Origin: a bacterium
Lineage (GTDB): Bacteria > Actinomycetota > Acidimicrobiia > Acidimicrobiales > CATQHL01
Assembly: GCA_028824415.1 (NCBI GenBank)
Contig: JAPPDX010000048.1
Location: 24,395 to 88,394 of the forward strand
Length of the DNA: 64,000 bases
Reading direction: 5' to 3'
Positions 29,148-39,107 of this stretch are shown here, one piece after another. The translations under genes were made by a program, and so were the position numbers. The notes beneath the pieces were generated by a model, which saw only the letters and a program-made list of their open reading frames with translations, did no database searches and had not been told where the DNA came from. Numbering within the stretch: position 1 is the stretch's first letter; every line of letters begins with the position of its first letter.

Positions 29148-29987
29148 CTACACCTGTGACTGCTCGCAGTAGTAGGTCCAGCGCCCCCGGTACTTGACCC
29201 GCACGATCGGCCGGCGCGAGCGCGGGCTCAACCGGCCGTGCCTGCGGTAGACGTTGTGATGATTCTGGTACGCGCCGGGCTCCCCCGACGGCGACAGGAA
29301 GTGATTGTCCTCCAGCGTGGAGCCCCGGTACTTCACGGCGTCGTGCAGCACCTCGACGATGGCGCGCCACAGCCGGCGGATCTCCTGGCGTCCCAGCGAA
29401 TCGGTCATCCGGTCGTGGCGCAGCCCGGCGTTGAAGAGGATCTCGTCCGCGTACATGTCGCCGACGCCGACGATCGCCCCGGAATTGGTCAGGAAGGCCT
29501 TCAGGTAGATCGGGCGGGGCGGCGCCGCCAGCAGGCTGGAGAAGTCGGTCCAGGAGAGCGAGGTGGTGAGCGGGTCGATGCCCACCGGCTGCTGCTCCAG
29601 CACCTGATCGGGGCTCAGCAGGCGCATCCGGGCCCCCTCCTTGAAGTCCAGCAGGCGCAACCCGCCGTACTGCGTGAACGTGATGAGCAGGCGCGTGGAG
29701 GGATCCACCTTGTCCCTGTTGGGCTGGCGGCGCAGATGGCCGCCGGCGCCGAGGGTGACGCCCATGATCTCCTCGTTGTCGAAGGTGATCAGGAGCTGCA
29801 TGCCCTGGCGGGTGATCTCGCCGGTGATCTTCGCCCGGTCCAGCCGCTCGTTCAGTTCCTCGGCGCTGTGCGGGGTGACGCTCTCGGACAGCACCGCGAC
29901 CGTCTTCACCCGCCTGTCCAGGATCTCGCGCTCCAACTCACGTCGCACGACCTCTACTTCAGGTGACTCGATCATGGTGTCCTTCAG
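29148..29987 (-). CDS. Fpg/Nei-like DNA glycosylase family protein with atypical catalytic N-terminus and degenerate zinc finger
   Basis: MIESPEVEVVRRELEREI...GVGDMYADEILFNAGL...RGRWTYYCEQSQV (family-level similarity to MPELPEVE... proteins). Confidence 0.85.
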   Translation of the reverse strand: MKDTMIESPEVEVVRRELEREILDRRVKTVAVLSESVTPHSAEELNERLDRAKITGEITRQGMQLLITFDNEEIMGVTLGAGGHLRRQPNRDKVDPSTRLLITFTQYGGLRLLDFKEGARMRLLSPDQVLEQQPVGIDPLTTSLSWTDFSSLLAAPPRPIYLKAFLTNSGAIVGVGDMYADEILFNAGLRHDRMTDSLGRQEIRRLWRAIVEVLHDAVKYRGSTLEDNHFLSPSGEPGAYQNHHNVYRRHGRLSPRSRRPIVRVKYRGRWTYYCEQSQV

Positions 29988-30771
29988 AATCGTCTCCGGC
30001 CACCGCAGGGCCACCTGACATCTTCGCATCCGCGCCGGCGGCGTCCGGGGATGGCGGCTCGGGCGCCGGGGGCGCCCGGTAGAGGGCCAGCGCTGCCCGG
30101 GCGGCCGCCTGCTCGGCCTGCTTCTTGGTGCGTCCCTCGCCGGCGCCGTACTCGACGCCGGCGATCAGCACGACGGCCCGCCAGAGGAGGTCGTGGTCGG
30201 GTCCGGTGTGGCTCAACCGGTAGCTCGGCGACGCCCCCTCGACGTGCGCGGCCTGTTCCTGCAGGACGGTCTTGTGGTCGTCCCGTCCCGGATCCCGCGC
30301 CGTGTCGGCAATGCGCTCGGCGAGCAGGGAGAGCACCAGCCGGCGGGCCGGCTCCCAGCCGCCGTCCAGGTACACGGCGCCGATCAGGGCCTCGGCCGCG
30401 TCCGCCAGGATGGAACGCTTGTGTCGACCGCCCGCCGCCTCCTCCCCCCGACCCATCAGCAGTGCCTCGCCGAGCCGCAGCTCGCCGGCCACCTCCGCCA
30501 GGCAGTCGGACGACACCACCGAGGCCCGAACCTTGGCGAGTTGCCCCACAGTCAGGTCGGGATAGGTGGTGTAGAGATGTTCGGAGACGACGGTGTCCAG
30601 TACGGCGTCGCCCAACAACTCGAGACGCTCGTTGGAGTCGGGTCTGGCCCCGCCGATCGGCCGCTGCTCGGCCACCCACGAGCGGTGACGCAGCGCCAGT
30701 TCCCTCAGCGCCTCGTCAGCGAACCGGTAGCCGGTTCGCTCCGTCAGGTTGTCGAGGTCGTCGGTGGCCAC
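29959..30771 (-). CDS. rnc: Ribonuclease III
   Basis: NERLELLGDAVLDTVVSEHLY; ADAAEALIGAVYLDGGW; C-terminal dsRBD. Confidence 0.97.
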   Translation of the reverse strand: MATDDLDNLTERTGYRFADEALRELALRHRSWVAEQRPIGGARPDSNERLELLGDAVLDTVVSEHLYTTYPDLTVGQLAKVRASVVSSDCLAEVAGELRLGEALLMGRGEEAAGGRHKRSILADAAEALIGAVYLDGGWEPARRLVLSLLAERIADTARDPGRDDHKTVLQEQAAHVEGASPSYRLSHTGPDHDLLWRAVVLIAGVEYGAGEGRTKKQAEQAAARAALALYRAPPAPEPPSPDAAGADAKMSGGPAVAGDDSEGHHDRVT

Positions 30772-31062
30772 TCAGCCGAGGCGAGCCTCGACGTAGTCGA
30801 CCGCGTCGCGGACGGTCCGCAGGTCCTGCAGGTCCTCGTCGTCGATGCGGAATCCCACGGTGCGCTCGCCGAACTCCTCCTCGAGCGCCTCGACCAGTTC
30901 GATCAGCGCCAGCGAGTCGGCCTCGAGGTCGTCGAGGAAGGAGTCGCCCTCGGAGATGTCGGCGGGTTCGATCTCGAGGATGTCGGCCAGCCGACCCTTG
31001 ATCTGCTCCAGGATCTCCGACCGCGGCATCGGACTCTGCGAAACGTGGGTCTCGGCCGGCAC
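30772..31062 (-). CDS. acpP: Acyl carrier protein
   Basis: FLDDLEADSLALIELVEALEEEFG phosphopantetheine site; rnc-acpP-plsX-rpmF order. Confidence 0.93.
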   Translation of the reverse strand: MPAETHVSQSPMPRSEILEQIKGRLADILEIEPADISEGDSFLDDLEADSLALIELVEALEEEFGERTVGFRIDDEDLQDLRTVRDAVDYVEARLG

Positions 31063-31120
31063 GGCTCCTGCCTCCTCTCGACACCGGGCGCGCCGGGCGG
31101 CACGCCGCGGAAGTTGGATC

Positions 31121-32110
31121 CTACCCGGTGACCGCGCGGGCGATCTGCGACACGATCCCAGCCGCCGCCAACCCGTGCGCCACCCCGATGGCGCTGGCGA
31201 TGGCCTTGGGGCTCGAGGACCCGTGTGAGATCGTGCACACGCCCCGAACTCCCAGCAGCACCGCGCCGCCGGTGTTGTCGGGGTCGAACGTCTCGTAGAG
31301 GCCCAACAGCGCGGGGAAGAAAAGGTCGGCCCCCGCCCGGGCCTCGGGGGAGCTGTCGGCCAGGCGGATGATCTCCTCCGCGATGACGCTCGCCACGCCC
31401 TCGGCGGTCTTCAGCATCACGTTGCCGGTGAAGCCGTCGGTGACGATCACGTCCGCGCAGTCCAGCAGCAGGTCGCGCCCCTCCACGTTGCCCACGAAGC
31501 GGGCACCGGCGCGTTCCTGCCAGGCCTCGTCGTCCAGGAGTGCGAAGACATCCTTGACGAGGGCGGAGCCCTTGCCGGCCTCCTCGCCGATGGACAGCAA
31601 CCCCACCCGCGGCTCGGCGACGCCGAATCCGGCTCGGCTGTACACGGCGCCCATGCGGGCGAACTGCACCAGCCAGGCGGCCGTGCAGTCCGAGTTGGCC
31701 CCGACGTCCAGCACCACCGTGGGGGTCGCCCGTCCGGGCACCGGGAAGGGGCAGGCCACCGCCGGGCGCACCACGCCCTTGATCCGCCCGCATCGCAGCA
31801 GCGCGCTGGCCATGGCGGCGCCGGTGTTCCCGGCGGAGACCATGGCACAGGCCCGGCCGTCACGCACGGCCTCGGCCGCCCGCACCACCGAGGAGTCCTT
31901 CAGGCGCCGGACGCTGGCGCCGGGGTCGGCCTCCATGCCGACGACCTGCCGTGCCGGAATCACCTCCAGGCCGCTGGCGTCGAGCTGCTCGGGCGGGCCC
32001 ACCAGCACCACGCCGTGTCCCCCCTCCGCCGCCATGCGGGCACCCTCGACGATCGCTTCGGGGGCGTTGTCGCCCCCCATGGCGTCGACGGCGACCGGCA
32101 GCGCGCTCAC
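31121..32110 (-). CDS. plsX: Phosphate acyltransferase PlsX
   Basis: LPVAVDAMGGDNAPEAIVEGA; MVSAGNTGAAMA; VTDGFTGNVMLKTAEG. Confidence 0.97.
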   Translation of the reverse strand: MSALPVAVDAMGGDNAPEAIVEGARMAAEGGHGVVLVGPPEQLDASGLEVIPARQVVGMEADPGASVRRLKDSSVVRAAEAVRDGRACAMVSAGNTGAAMASALLRCGRIKGVVRPAVACPFPVPGRATPTVVLDVGANSDCTAAWLVQFARMGAVYSRAGFGVAEPRVGLLSIGEEAGKGSALVKDVFALLDDEAWQERAGARFVGNVEGRDLLLDCADVIVTDGFTGNVMLKTAEGVASVIAEEIIRLADSSPEARAGADLFFPALLGLYETFDPDNTGGAVLLGVRGVCTISHGSSSPKAIASAIGVAHGLAAAGIVSQIARAVTG

Positions 32111-32179
32111 GGTGACCGCAGGGACCGACGGTTGCTCGAGGTGTCGGCGGCAGGTCGGCTCACCGGCCGGCAGACCACC

Positions 32180-32359
32180 TCAGTCGAATTCGAGTGCCTG
32201 GCGGCCGCCGTACCAGCCGCACTGCGCGCAGACACGGTGCGGCAGTTTGGCGGCCCCGCAGCGGGGGCACACCGAGCGGGACGGTGCGTCCAGCCGCCAT
32301 GCGGCGGCCTGGCGGCTGCGGGAGCGAGCCTTGGAGGTCTTCTTCTTGGGAACGGCCAC
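32180..32359 (-). CDS. rpmF: 50S ribosomal protein L32 (absent from supplied ORF track)
   Basis: GTG start; VAVPKKKTSKARSRSRQAAAWRLDAPSRSVCPRCGAAKLPHRVCAQCGWYGGRQALEFD. Confidence 0.95.
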   Translation of the reverse strand: MAVPKKKTSKARSRSRQAAAWRLDAPSRSVCPRCGAAKLPHRVCAQCGWYGGRQALEFD

Positions 32360-32416
32360 ACAGTGACGGTAGCGGCCGCACCTGCTGGTTCCTCCAGGCT
32401 GGAGGCAGGGTTGGAG

Positions 32417-32935
32417 TCAGGGCTGGAAGTCGTCCAGCGCCGCCCAGCGCGGATCGCGGCGCTCCCCGAGATCCGCGGGATCCTCGACAGGCGGCGCCCC
32501 GTAGTACGAGCCTCCCGCCGGTCCGCCGCAGGACTCGCCGCAGAGCGGGGCCAGCGGCAGCGTCAACAGCACCACCTCGCGCAGCATCGGCGCCAGATCC
32601 ACGACCTCGCCGTCGAGGGGGAACGTCTCCCCCTCGGCGGGCACCGGCTCGAACACCTCGGTCACCGCCGGCGCCACGGGGACGTTCACGGGGCCCAGGC
32701 AGCGCCGACACTCGAGCTCCCAGCAGGCGCGCACCTCCCCCGAGCAGATGATGCGCCCCGCCTGCGCCTCCAGGGTGAGTTGCAGCTCGACGGCGTCGCC
32801 GGCGATGGCTCCGCCGCCGACCGCCAACTCCTCGAGCACCCGCGGGCCTTCGAGTTCCCGCCGCCGGCCGGGGGCGGCCAGCAGGTCGGCGACCTGGACC
32901 AGAACCGGGCGCGCCCCCGCGCGGGGCTCGCTCAC
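32417..32935 (-). CDS. YceD/DUF177 family protein
   Basis: VRACWELECRRCLGPVNVPV; immediately upstream of rpmF. Confidence 0.88.
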   Translation of the reverse strand: MSEPRAGARPVLVQVADLLAAPGRRRELEGPRVLEELAVGGGAIAGDAVELQLTLEAQAGRIICSGEVRACWELECRRCLGPVNVPVAPAVTEVFEPVPAEGETFPLDGEVVDLAPMLREVVLLTLPLAPLCGESCGGPAGGSYYGAPPVEDPADLGERRDPRWAALDDFQP

Positions 32936-33570
32936 TCCTCGTCTTGGTTGAAGAAGAGCGGGTCGGCCTCCTCGACCGGCTCCTCGCTCGGCGGGGCCGG
33001 CGGCATCGAGCCCTGCAGCTTCCTGCGCCCGTCCCGAACATTGCCGAGGGCGCGCTCCAGGGCCTCCTCGAAGCGGGCCAAATGCTCGTCGCAGTAGTCC
33101 TCGAGTTCGAGCCGCTGCCGGCGAGCCTGCTCCTCGGCCGCCTCCAGGATGCGGCGGGCCCGCGCCTCGGCCTGCTTGACGACCTCGGCGCGCTGCACCA
33201 TGCGCGCCGCCTCGGCCTTCACGTCGTCGATGATCTCCTCGGCGTCCCGGCGAGCCTTGGACAGATAGTCGTTGCGTTCCTTGATGAGCCAGCGGGCACT
33301 GCGCAGCGCCACCGGCAACCGGGCCCGGGCGATGCGGATCAACTCCAGGACGTGGTCACGATCCAGCCGCACCTGTGCGGTCAGGCTCGAGCCGCGCGCC
33401 CCACTGACGTACTGCTCGAGATCGGCGAGCGCCGCTTCCACGTCCTCGACGACCTCGCTGCCGCCTCCCGAGAGGGCGTCGAAGGGGTTGGGTTCCTCGA
33501 GCGACGATCCGGGCAACGGCTCGCGCGGGTCTTCGTCACCGGTCGCCAGCGGATCGTCGTAGGAGCTCAC
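32932..33570 (-). CDS. DivIVA-like coiled-coil protein
   Basis: Long charged coiled coil SKARRDAEEIIDDVKAEAARMVQRAEVVKQAEARARRILEAAEEQARRQ. Confidence 0.65.
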   Translation of the reverse strand: MSSYDDPLATGDEDPREPLPGSSLEEPNPFDALSGGGSEVVEDVEAALADLEQYVSGARGSSLTAQVRLDRDHVLELIRIARARLPVALRSARWLIKERNDYLSKARRDAEEIIDDVKAEAARMVQRAEVVKQAEARARRILEAAEEQARRQRLELEDYCDEHLARFEEALERALGNVRDGRRKLQGSMPPAPPSEEPVEEADPLFFNQDEE

Positions 33571-34049
33571 GAGTTCGACCGGCGTTCCTTCAGGCGCTCC
33601 GCCACGGCGGCGGGCACCATCGAGTCCACGTTGCCGCCGAAGCCGGCGATCTCGCGGATGTACTTCGAGGCGATGAACGAACTGGCCGACGTGGACGGCA
33701 GGAACACGGTGCGCACACCGGCCACCTCCCGGTTCGTCTGGGCCATCTGCAACTCGTTCTCGAAGTCGGACACGGCTCGCAGGCCCTTCACGATGAAGTC
33801 GGCGTTCTCGCGCAGCGCCAGCGAGACGACCAGCTCACCGAACATGGTGGTCCGGACGTTGGAGAGGTGGGCGAACGTCTCCTTGAGCATGGCCTCGCGC
33901 TCGTCCATGTCGAAGAAGGTCCCACCCTTCTGCGGGTTGATCATCGCCGCCACGATCACCTCGTCGAACAGTTCGGCGGCCATCTCGACGATCTCCACAT
34001 GGCCGTTGTGCACGGGATCGAAGGAACCGGGGTAGAGCACGCGGACCAC
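33567..34049 (-). CDS. coaD: Phosphopantetheine adenylyltransferase
   Basis: VRVLYPGSFDPVHNGHVEIVEMA; FIVKGLRAVSDFENELQMAQTNR. Confidence 0.97.
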   Translation of the reverse strand: MVRVLYPGSFDPVHNGHVEIVEMAAELFDEVIVAAMINPQKGGTFFDMDEREAMLKETFAHLSNVRTTMFGELVVSLALRENADFIVKGLRAVSDFENELQMAQTNREVAGVRTVFLPSTSASSFIASKYIREIAGFGGNVDSMVPAAVAERLKERRSNS

Positions 34050-34050
34050 C

Positions 34051-34623
34051 TCAGTTGCTCCTCGGTGCTCCTGCGGGGGCCTCGGCGTCACCTGCGACTC
34101 GACGTCTCGCCATCTGCACAACGGTACTCCCCCGACGGCGCTCGGAGATGACTATCCAGTCCGGGTGGGCGGGCACGGCACGGCCCGATTCGGCGACCAG
34201 AATCCCGGCGTCCAGCCGTCCCAGCAGCCGCTCCCAGCCATGATCGGGAAAGTCGTACGGCGGGTCGCAGAACGCCACGTCGAAGGACTCCTCGGCCGAG
34301 CCCAACCAGCCGAGCACGTCGCCGTTCACGACACGGCAGCGGTCACCGAAGTCCAAGTCCGCGATGTTCCCCCGCAGGACCGCGGCCGTGGCACGGTGTC
34401 GCTCCACGAACGTGGCGTGCGCGGCACCCCGCGACAGGGCCTCCAGACCGAGGGCGCCGCTGCCGGCGAAAGCGTCGAGCACCACCGCACCCGCCAGGTC
34501 ACCGAGGCTGCCGAGCGCGGCGAAGATCGACTCGCGCACGCGGTCGGTGGTGGGGCGCACCCGGTCGCCGCGAGGGACCTTCAGGCGTCGCCCCCGGGCC
34601 TCGCCGGCGATGATGCGGGTCAT
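34051..34623 (-). CDS. rsmD: 16S rRNA (guanine(966)-N2)-methyltransferase RsmD
   Basis: MTRIIAGEARGRRLKVP; VLDAFAGSGALGLEALSRGA; FCDPPY. Confidence 0.95.
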   Translation of the reverse strand: MTRIIAGEARGRRLKVPRGDRVRPTTDRVRESIFAALGSLGDLAGAVVLDAFAGSGALGLEALSRGAAHATFVERHRATAAVLRGNIADLDFGDRCRVVNGDVLGWLGSAEESFDVAFCDPPYDFPDHGWERLLGRLDAGILVAESGRAVPAHPDWIVISERRRGSTVVQMARRRVAGDAEAPAGAPRSN

Positions 34624-34653
34624 CGGCCGGTGCCCGTCACGAGAGTCGGCCGA

Positions 34654-35295
34654 TCATGGCGCGGGCGCGGGCGGTCGCCACATCAGCGTCAGCGACACCC
34701 GCTCGTCGACGGTGCGAACCTCGCCACAGTCGGCGAACCCCAGGCGCCGGTAGAAGTCGAGGTTGCGAGGGTTGGAGGACTCCAGGTACGCCGGCAGCCC
34801 CAGCCGGTCGCACCGGGCCAGCATCGGCGCCAGCAGACGGGCCCCGAGACCCTCTCCCTGGCGGTCGGGGACCACCCCCACCGCCGCCAGGTGCCAGTGC
34901 GGCTCGGCCGGGGCGCGCCGGGCGATCCGGGCCAGGCTGGCGAACACCAGCGGGGCGCGCTCCCCCGCCAGTTCGCCGATCATGCGCCGGAAGTCCTTCA
35001 CGATCCCCTCCGGCAGTTGCGCGGCGCCTGGCGGGTGCCAGCAGGCCGCGCCGGACCCGTCGCCGGTGACGTGCAGCTCGGTGCCCGGCGGCGCATGCGT
35101 GACCATGAAGCTCCACCAGGCGATCCGCCAGGCGGCACGCTCGTCGGCCGCCACGCCCTCCAGCAACCAGCGCTGCAGCGGGTCGTCGGCGAAGGCCTCG
35201 GCCAGTACGTCGGCCACCTGGGCGGTGCGCTCGCTGCCGACCCGGCGCACCTCGGCGAGGCGGGCCAGTTCGCTGGGGCGGCGTTCCGCGGTCAT
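34654..35295 (-). CDS. GNAT family N-acetyltransferase
   Basis: WHLAAVGVVPDRQGEGLGARLLAPMLARCDRLGLPAYLESSNPRNLDFYRRLGF. Confidence 0.93.
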   Translation of the reverse strand: MTAERRPSELARLAEVRRVGSERTAQVADVLAEAFADDPLQRWLLEGVAADERAAWRIAWWSFMVTHAPPGTELHVTGDGSGAACWHPPGAAQLPEGIVKDFRRMIGELAGERAPLVFASLARIARRAPAEPHWHLAAVGVVPDRQGEGLGARLLAPMLARCDRLGLPAYLESSNPRNLDFYRRLGFADCGEVRTVDERVSLTLMWRPPAPAP

Positions 35296-35308
35296 GGACC
35301 CATTCTGG

Positions 35309-37459
35309 CTAGGACTTGTCGAAGTAGTCGATGTCGGCGTCGCTCAGCAGCAGGGCGATCTCCGCGGCGAGCACGGGGTCCGGGCCGCCGGCGTCGCAGA
35401 TCGCCTCCGCCGCCCGGCGCGCTGTGGGGATCCACTCGCGGTCCCGGCGCAGCGACGCCAGCCTCAGATCGCTGCGGCCGGTCTGGCGGGAGTCCATGAG
35501 CGTGCCCTCGCCGCGCAGTTCCAGGTCGATCTCGGACAGTTCGAACCCGTCGGTGCTGTCCACGAGGGCCTGCAGGCGCAGCTGCGCCGCCGGCGAGGGG
35601 TTCTCGATCACCAGGTAGCACCAGCCCGGCTCCGATCCGCGCCCCACCCTGCCTCGCAGTTGGTGGAGTTGGGCGATGCCGAACCGGTCGGCGCCGAGGA
35701 TCACCATGACGGTGGCGTTGGCCACGTCCACACCCACCTCGATGACCGTCGTGGCGACCAGCACGTCGAGTTCGCCGCGCCGGAAGGAGGCCATGAGCGG
35801 TTCGCGGGCGCTCGCCGGCAGGCGCCCGTGCAGCAGACCGACCCGCAACTCGGCCAGCTCGCCGGCGCGCAACTCGTCGTAGGTCGCCTCCGCCCCGGCG
35901 GCCTCCACCTTGTCGGACTCCTCGATGAGGGGGCACACCACGTACGCCTGCCGGCCGGCGGCGACCTCCGAACGCAGGCGCTCCCACACCGCCGGCTGCT
36001 GGCGCGCCTCGGTCACCGCCCGGGTGGTGACGCCGGCCCGCCCGGAGGGCAACTCGTCGAGGCGCGACACGTCCAGGTCGCCGTAGACGGTCATGGCGGC
36101 GGTACGCGGGATGGGGGTGGCCGTCATGACCAGGACGTCGGGAAGGCCTCCGGTCATGCCGCGGGCACGCAGCGCGGCGCGCTGCTCGACGCCGAAGCGG
36201 TGCTGCTCGTCGACTACGGCCAGCCCCAGCGACTCGAAGGCCACTCCCTCGCTGATGAGGGCATGGGTGCCCACGACCATGTCGACGGCGCCGGAGGCCA
36301 GGCCGGCCAGGATGCGCTCGCGGCCCCCGGCGCGGGTCCGGCCCGTCAGCAACTCCAGGGAGACCGGCGGCAGACCGCCGAGGTTGAGTCGCCCGCCCCC
36401 GAGACCCCCGGCGCCGCCGTCGAGGGAGCTCAGCAGCTCGCTGAGTCCCAGGTGGTGCTGCTCGGCCAGCACCTCGGTGGGGGCCATCAGGGCCGCCTGG
36501 CCGCCGCCGCAGACCACCGCCAGCATGGCCATCAGGGCAACCACCGTCTTGCCCGAGCCCACCTCGCCCTGCAGCAGCCGGTGCATCGGCCATGGCCGGG
36601 CGAGGTCGTCGAGGATCTCGGCCACGGTGCGGCTCTGCGCCGCGGTCAGCTCGAACGGCAGCCGCTGCTCGAATCGCTCCAGCAGCGCCCGGTCCACTTG
36701 GTGGGCGATGCCTTCGCCGGCGCGCTCGCGTTCTCGCTTGCGCCTCACCAGCACCAGCTGCATCCGCAGCAACTCGTCGAACACCAGCCGGTTGCGCGCG
36801 ACGGTGACGTCGGCGAACGACTCGGGATTGTGGATCAGGCGCAGCGCCTCGAAGCGCCCGCACAGTTCGTGGGCGCCCAGCAGGTCGGGCGGCACCGGGT
36901 CGGCGATGCCGCGCTGCTCGCAACGGCGCAGCGCCTCGGCGACCATGTCGGCGATCTCCCAGGTGGTGATGGAGGCCTTGGCGGACATCGGGTAGACGGC
37001 GAAGATGCCCCCGGTCCGGTTGCCGACGAGGTCCACCACCGGGTTTGTCATCTGCAATGCGCCCCGGAACTCCTCCAGGCGCCCGTACAGCACCGCCTGC
37101 ATCTCGGGACGAAGCTGCTTGGCCCGCCAGGGCTGGTTGAAGAACACGCAGTTCAGCGGGGCGCCCTCCCGGTCGCTCACCAGCGCCTCCACGCGGGCGC
37201 GCCGGTTGCGGCCCGGGATGGCCCTCACCTTCTCGACGGTGGCCAGGACCATGGCGTCCTCGCCCACCTGCAGCTCGCCGACGGTGGCCTCGCGGCTGCG
37301 GTCCAGGTAGCGGCGCGGGTAGTAGGCGAGCAGGTCGCCCAGGTGCTCCACGCCGAGCTCACCCAGCGCCTCCACCCGGCGCCGGCCGCCGCGCTTCAGC
37401 CGCTCCAGACCGATTTCGGCAAGGTCCCCCCAGGTCAGCGGGGCGGGCGCCTCAACCAC
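35309..37459 (-). CDS. recG: ATP-dependent DNA helicase RecG
   Basis: LQGEVGSGKTVVALMAML; MAPTEVLAEQHH; VVDEQHRFGVEQR; LHQLRGRVGRG. Confidence 0.97.
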   Translation of the reverse strand: MVEAPAPLTWGDLAEIGLERLKRGGRRRVEALGELGVEHLGDLLAYYPRRYLDRSREATVGELQVGEDAMVLATVEKVRAIPGRNRRARVEALVSDREGAPLNCVFFNQPWRAKQLRPEMQAVLYGRLEEFRGALQMTNPVVDLVGNRTGGIFAVYPMSAKASITTWEIADMVAEALRRCEQRGIADPVPPDLLGAHELCGRFEALRLIHNPESFADVTVARNRLVFDELLRMQLVLVRRKRERERAGEGIAHQVDRALLERFEQRLPFELTAAQSRTVAEILDDLARPWPMHRLLQGEVGSGKTVVALMAMLAVVCGGGQAALMAPTEVLAEQHHLGLSELLSSLDGGAGGLGGGRLNLGGLPPVSLELLTGRTRAGGRERILAGLASGAVDMVVGTHALISEGVAFESLGLAVVDEQHRFGVEQRAALRARGMTGGLPDVLVMTATPIPRTAAMTVYGDLDVSRLDELPSGRAGVTTRAVTEARQQPAVWERLRSEVAAGRQAYVVCPLIEESDKVEAAGAEATYDELRAGELAELRVGLLHGRLPASAREPLMASFRRGELDVLVATTVIEVGVDVANATVMVILGADRFGIAQLHQLRGRVGRGSEPGWCYLVIENPSPAAQLRLQALVDSTDGFELSEIDLELRGEGTLMDSRQTGRSDLRLASLRRDREWIPTARRAAEAICDAGGPDPVLAAEIALLLSDADIDYFDKS

Positions 37460-37487
37460 AGGTCGGCAGCACCGCCGGGCCGGGCGC

Positions 37488-39107
37488 CTATTCGACGCCG
37501 ACGTAGTAGTGGTACAGGGGCTGGCCGCCGGCGTGCACCTCCAGCTCGACGTGCGGCCGGTTGTCCGCCAGCCAGCCCGCCACCACCTCGGTGTCCGCCT
37601 CGGTGGCCTCTTCGCCGCAGATCAGAGTTACAATCTCGTGTTCGTCGCCGACGATCCGATCCAGCAGGCCGCAGGTGACGGCGGTCAACTCCCCGGCCAC
37701 GCACTGCACGTCGCCGTCGCTGAGTCCCATGAAGTCACCCTCGGACACGGGGCCCGCCGGCGTCACGGCGTCCCGCACCGCCCGGGTCACCTCACCGGCG
37801 ACGACCTCCCCGGCGAGGGCCGCCATCACCTTGCCGTTGCGGGCCGCCTCGGCCTCGGGATCGAACTCCAGCATGGCGCTGAGGCCGGCGGGGATGCTCA
37901 CCGTGGGCACCACCACCACCTCCCTGTCGGTCACCTCGTGCAGTTGCTGGGCGGCGAGGACGATGTTCTTGTTGTTGGGCAGCACCACCACCCCGTCGGC
38001 GAGGGTGCGCTCCACCGCCGCCTGCAGCGTGGCGACCGAGGGGTTCATGGTCTGGCCGCCCTGCACGATCTCGGCCGCTCCCAGTGACTTGAAGATCCGC
38101 GCCACGCCGTCGCCGGTGGCAACCGCCACGACCCCCGTGGTCGTGCGCTCCGGCACCGCCACGTGGTCGACGTGCGACACCTGCTCGTGGAGGTCGGTGA
38201 CCTCGATGCGGTGCGGGCGGCCGACCTCGATCCCGGCCTCGATCGAACCGCCGATGTCGTCGGTGTGGATGTGGCAGTTCCACAATCCGTCGCCTCCCAC
38301 GACCACGATGGAGTCCCCCAGCTGCTCCCAGCGGTCGCGGAACGCCGCGATCCGGTCATCGCCGGCGTCCAGCAGGAACATCACCTCGTAGCGCAGATCG
38401 GCCACGTCGCCGGCGCCCTCGATGTGGTGGGGGTCGTCGCCGAGCAGCGGGGCGCTCACCTCGGGTGGCTCCGGCAGGGGCCGGCCGTCCACCACGTGGG
38501 CCAGGGCGTCCAGCAGCAGCAGCAACCCCTTCCCGCCGGCGTCGACCACACCGGCGGTGCGCAGCACCTCCAGCAGCTCGGGGGTGCGCTCCAGGCTCTC
38601 GCGGCCGGCCTCGATGGCCGCCTCGATCACCTCGGCCAGCGGCGCCCCACGCTCGGCCGCGCTCGCCGCGGCCGCCGCCACGTCCTTGCCGACGGTCAGG
38701 ATGGTTCCCTCCACCGGGCGTGCCACCGCGCCGTAGGCGGCCACCGAGGCCACCTCCAGGCTGCCGGCCAGGCCCGCCGCGTCGATGGACACCGCCTCGC
38801 GCCAGGCGCCGGCCATGGCCCGCAGGAACTGCGACACGATGATCCCCGAATTGCCGCGGCCGGCGGCCAGGGCACTGTCGTAGATGGCCTGGCACAGCGA
38901 GCGCAGGTCGCAGTCGGCGGGGAGGGCGTCGACCACCGCCCGCAAGGTCAACGACATGTTCGTGCCCGTGTCGCCGTCGGGCACCGGGTAGACGTTCAGG
39001 GCGTCGATGACGGACCGGTGAGCGGCGAGCGTCTCGCTGTAGCGCCGCATCAGCAGGTCGACGTGATCGGCGGTCAACCGATCCAGGGGGGCCACGCCGC
39101 GAAACAA
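37488..39107 (-). CDS. DAK2-domain fatty-acid-kinase-like protein (FakA/YloV-like)
   Basis: LNVYPVPDGDTGTNMSLTLRAVVDA; RGNSGIIVSQFLRAMA; DUF1949/EDD-like C-terminal region. Confidence 0.93.
   Translation of the reverse strand: MFRGVAPLDRLTADHVDLLMRRYSETLAAHRSVIDALNVYPVPDGDTGTNMSLTLRAVVDALPADCDLRSLCQAIYDSALAAGRGNSGIIVSQFLRAMAGAWREAVSIDAAGLAGSLEVASVAAYGAVARPVEGTILTVGKDVAAAAASAAERGAPLAEVIEAAIEAGRESLERTPELLEVLRTAGVVDAGGKGLLLLLDALAHVVDGRPLPEPPEVSAPLLGDDPHHIEGAGDVADLRYEVMFLLDAGDDRIAAFRDRWEQLGDSIVVVGGDGLWNCHIHTDDIGGSIEAGIEVGRPHRIEVTDLHEQVSHVDHVAVPERTTTGVVAVATGDGVARIFKSLGAAEIVQGGQTMNPSVATLQAAVERTLADGVVVLPNNKNIVLAAQQLHEVTDREVVVVPTVSIPAGLSAMLEFDPEAEAARNGKVMAALAGEVVAGEVTRAVRDAVTPAGPVSEGDFMGLSDGDVQCVAGELTAVTCGLLDRIVGDEHEIVTLICGEEATEADTEVVAGWLADNRPHVELEVHAGGQPLYHYYVGVE

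Noticed and set aside
29148-29987. Start-site error explaining the missing MPE N-terminus of the Fpg-like protein
   Set aside because: The upstream in-frame sequence (MRRCQVALRWPETILKDTMIESPEVE) contains no Pro-Glu-Leu-Pro motif, and the zinc-finger losses are independent of the start.
34763-37678. 971-aa plus-strand ORF
   Set aside because: Antisense to GNAT and recG; biased composition and no domain signature.
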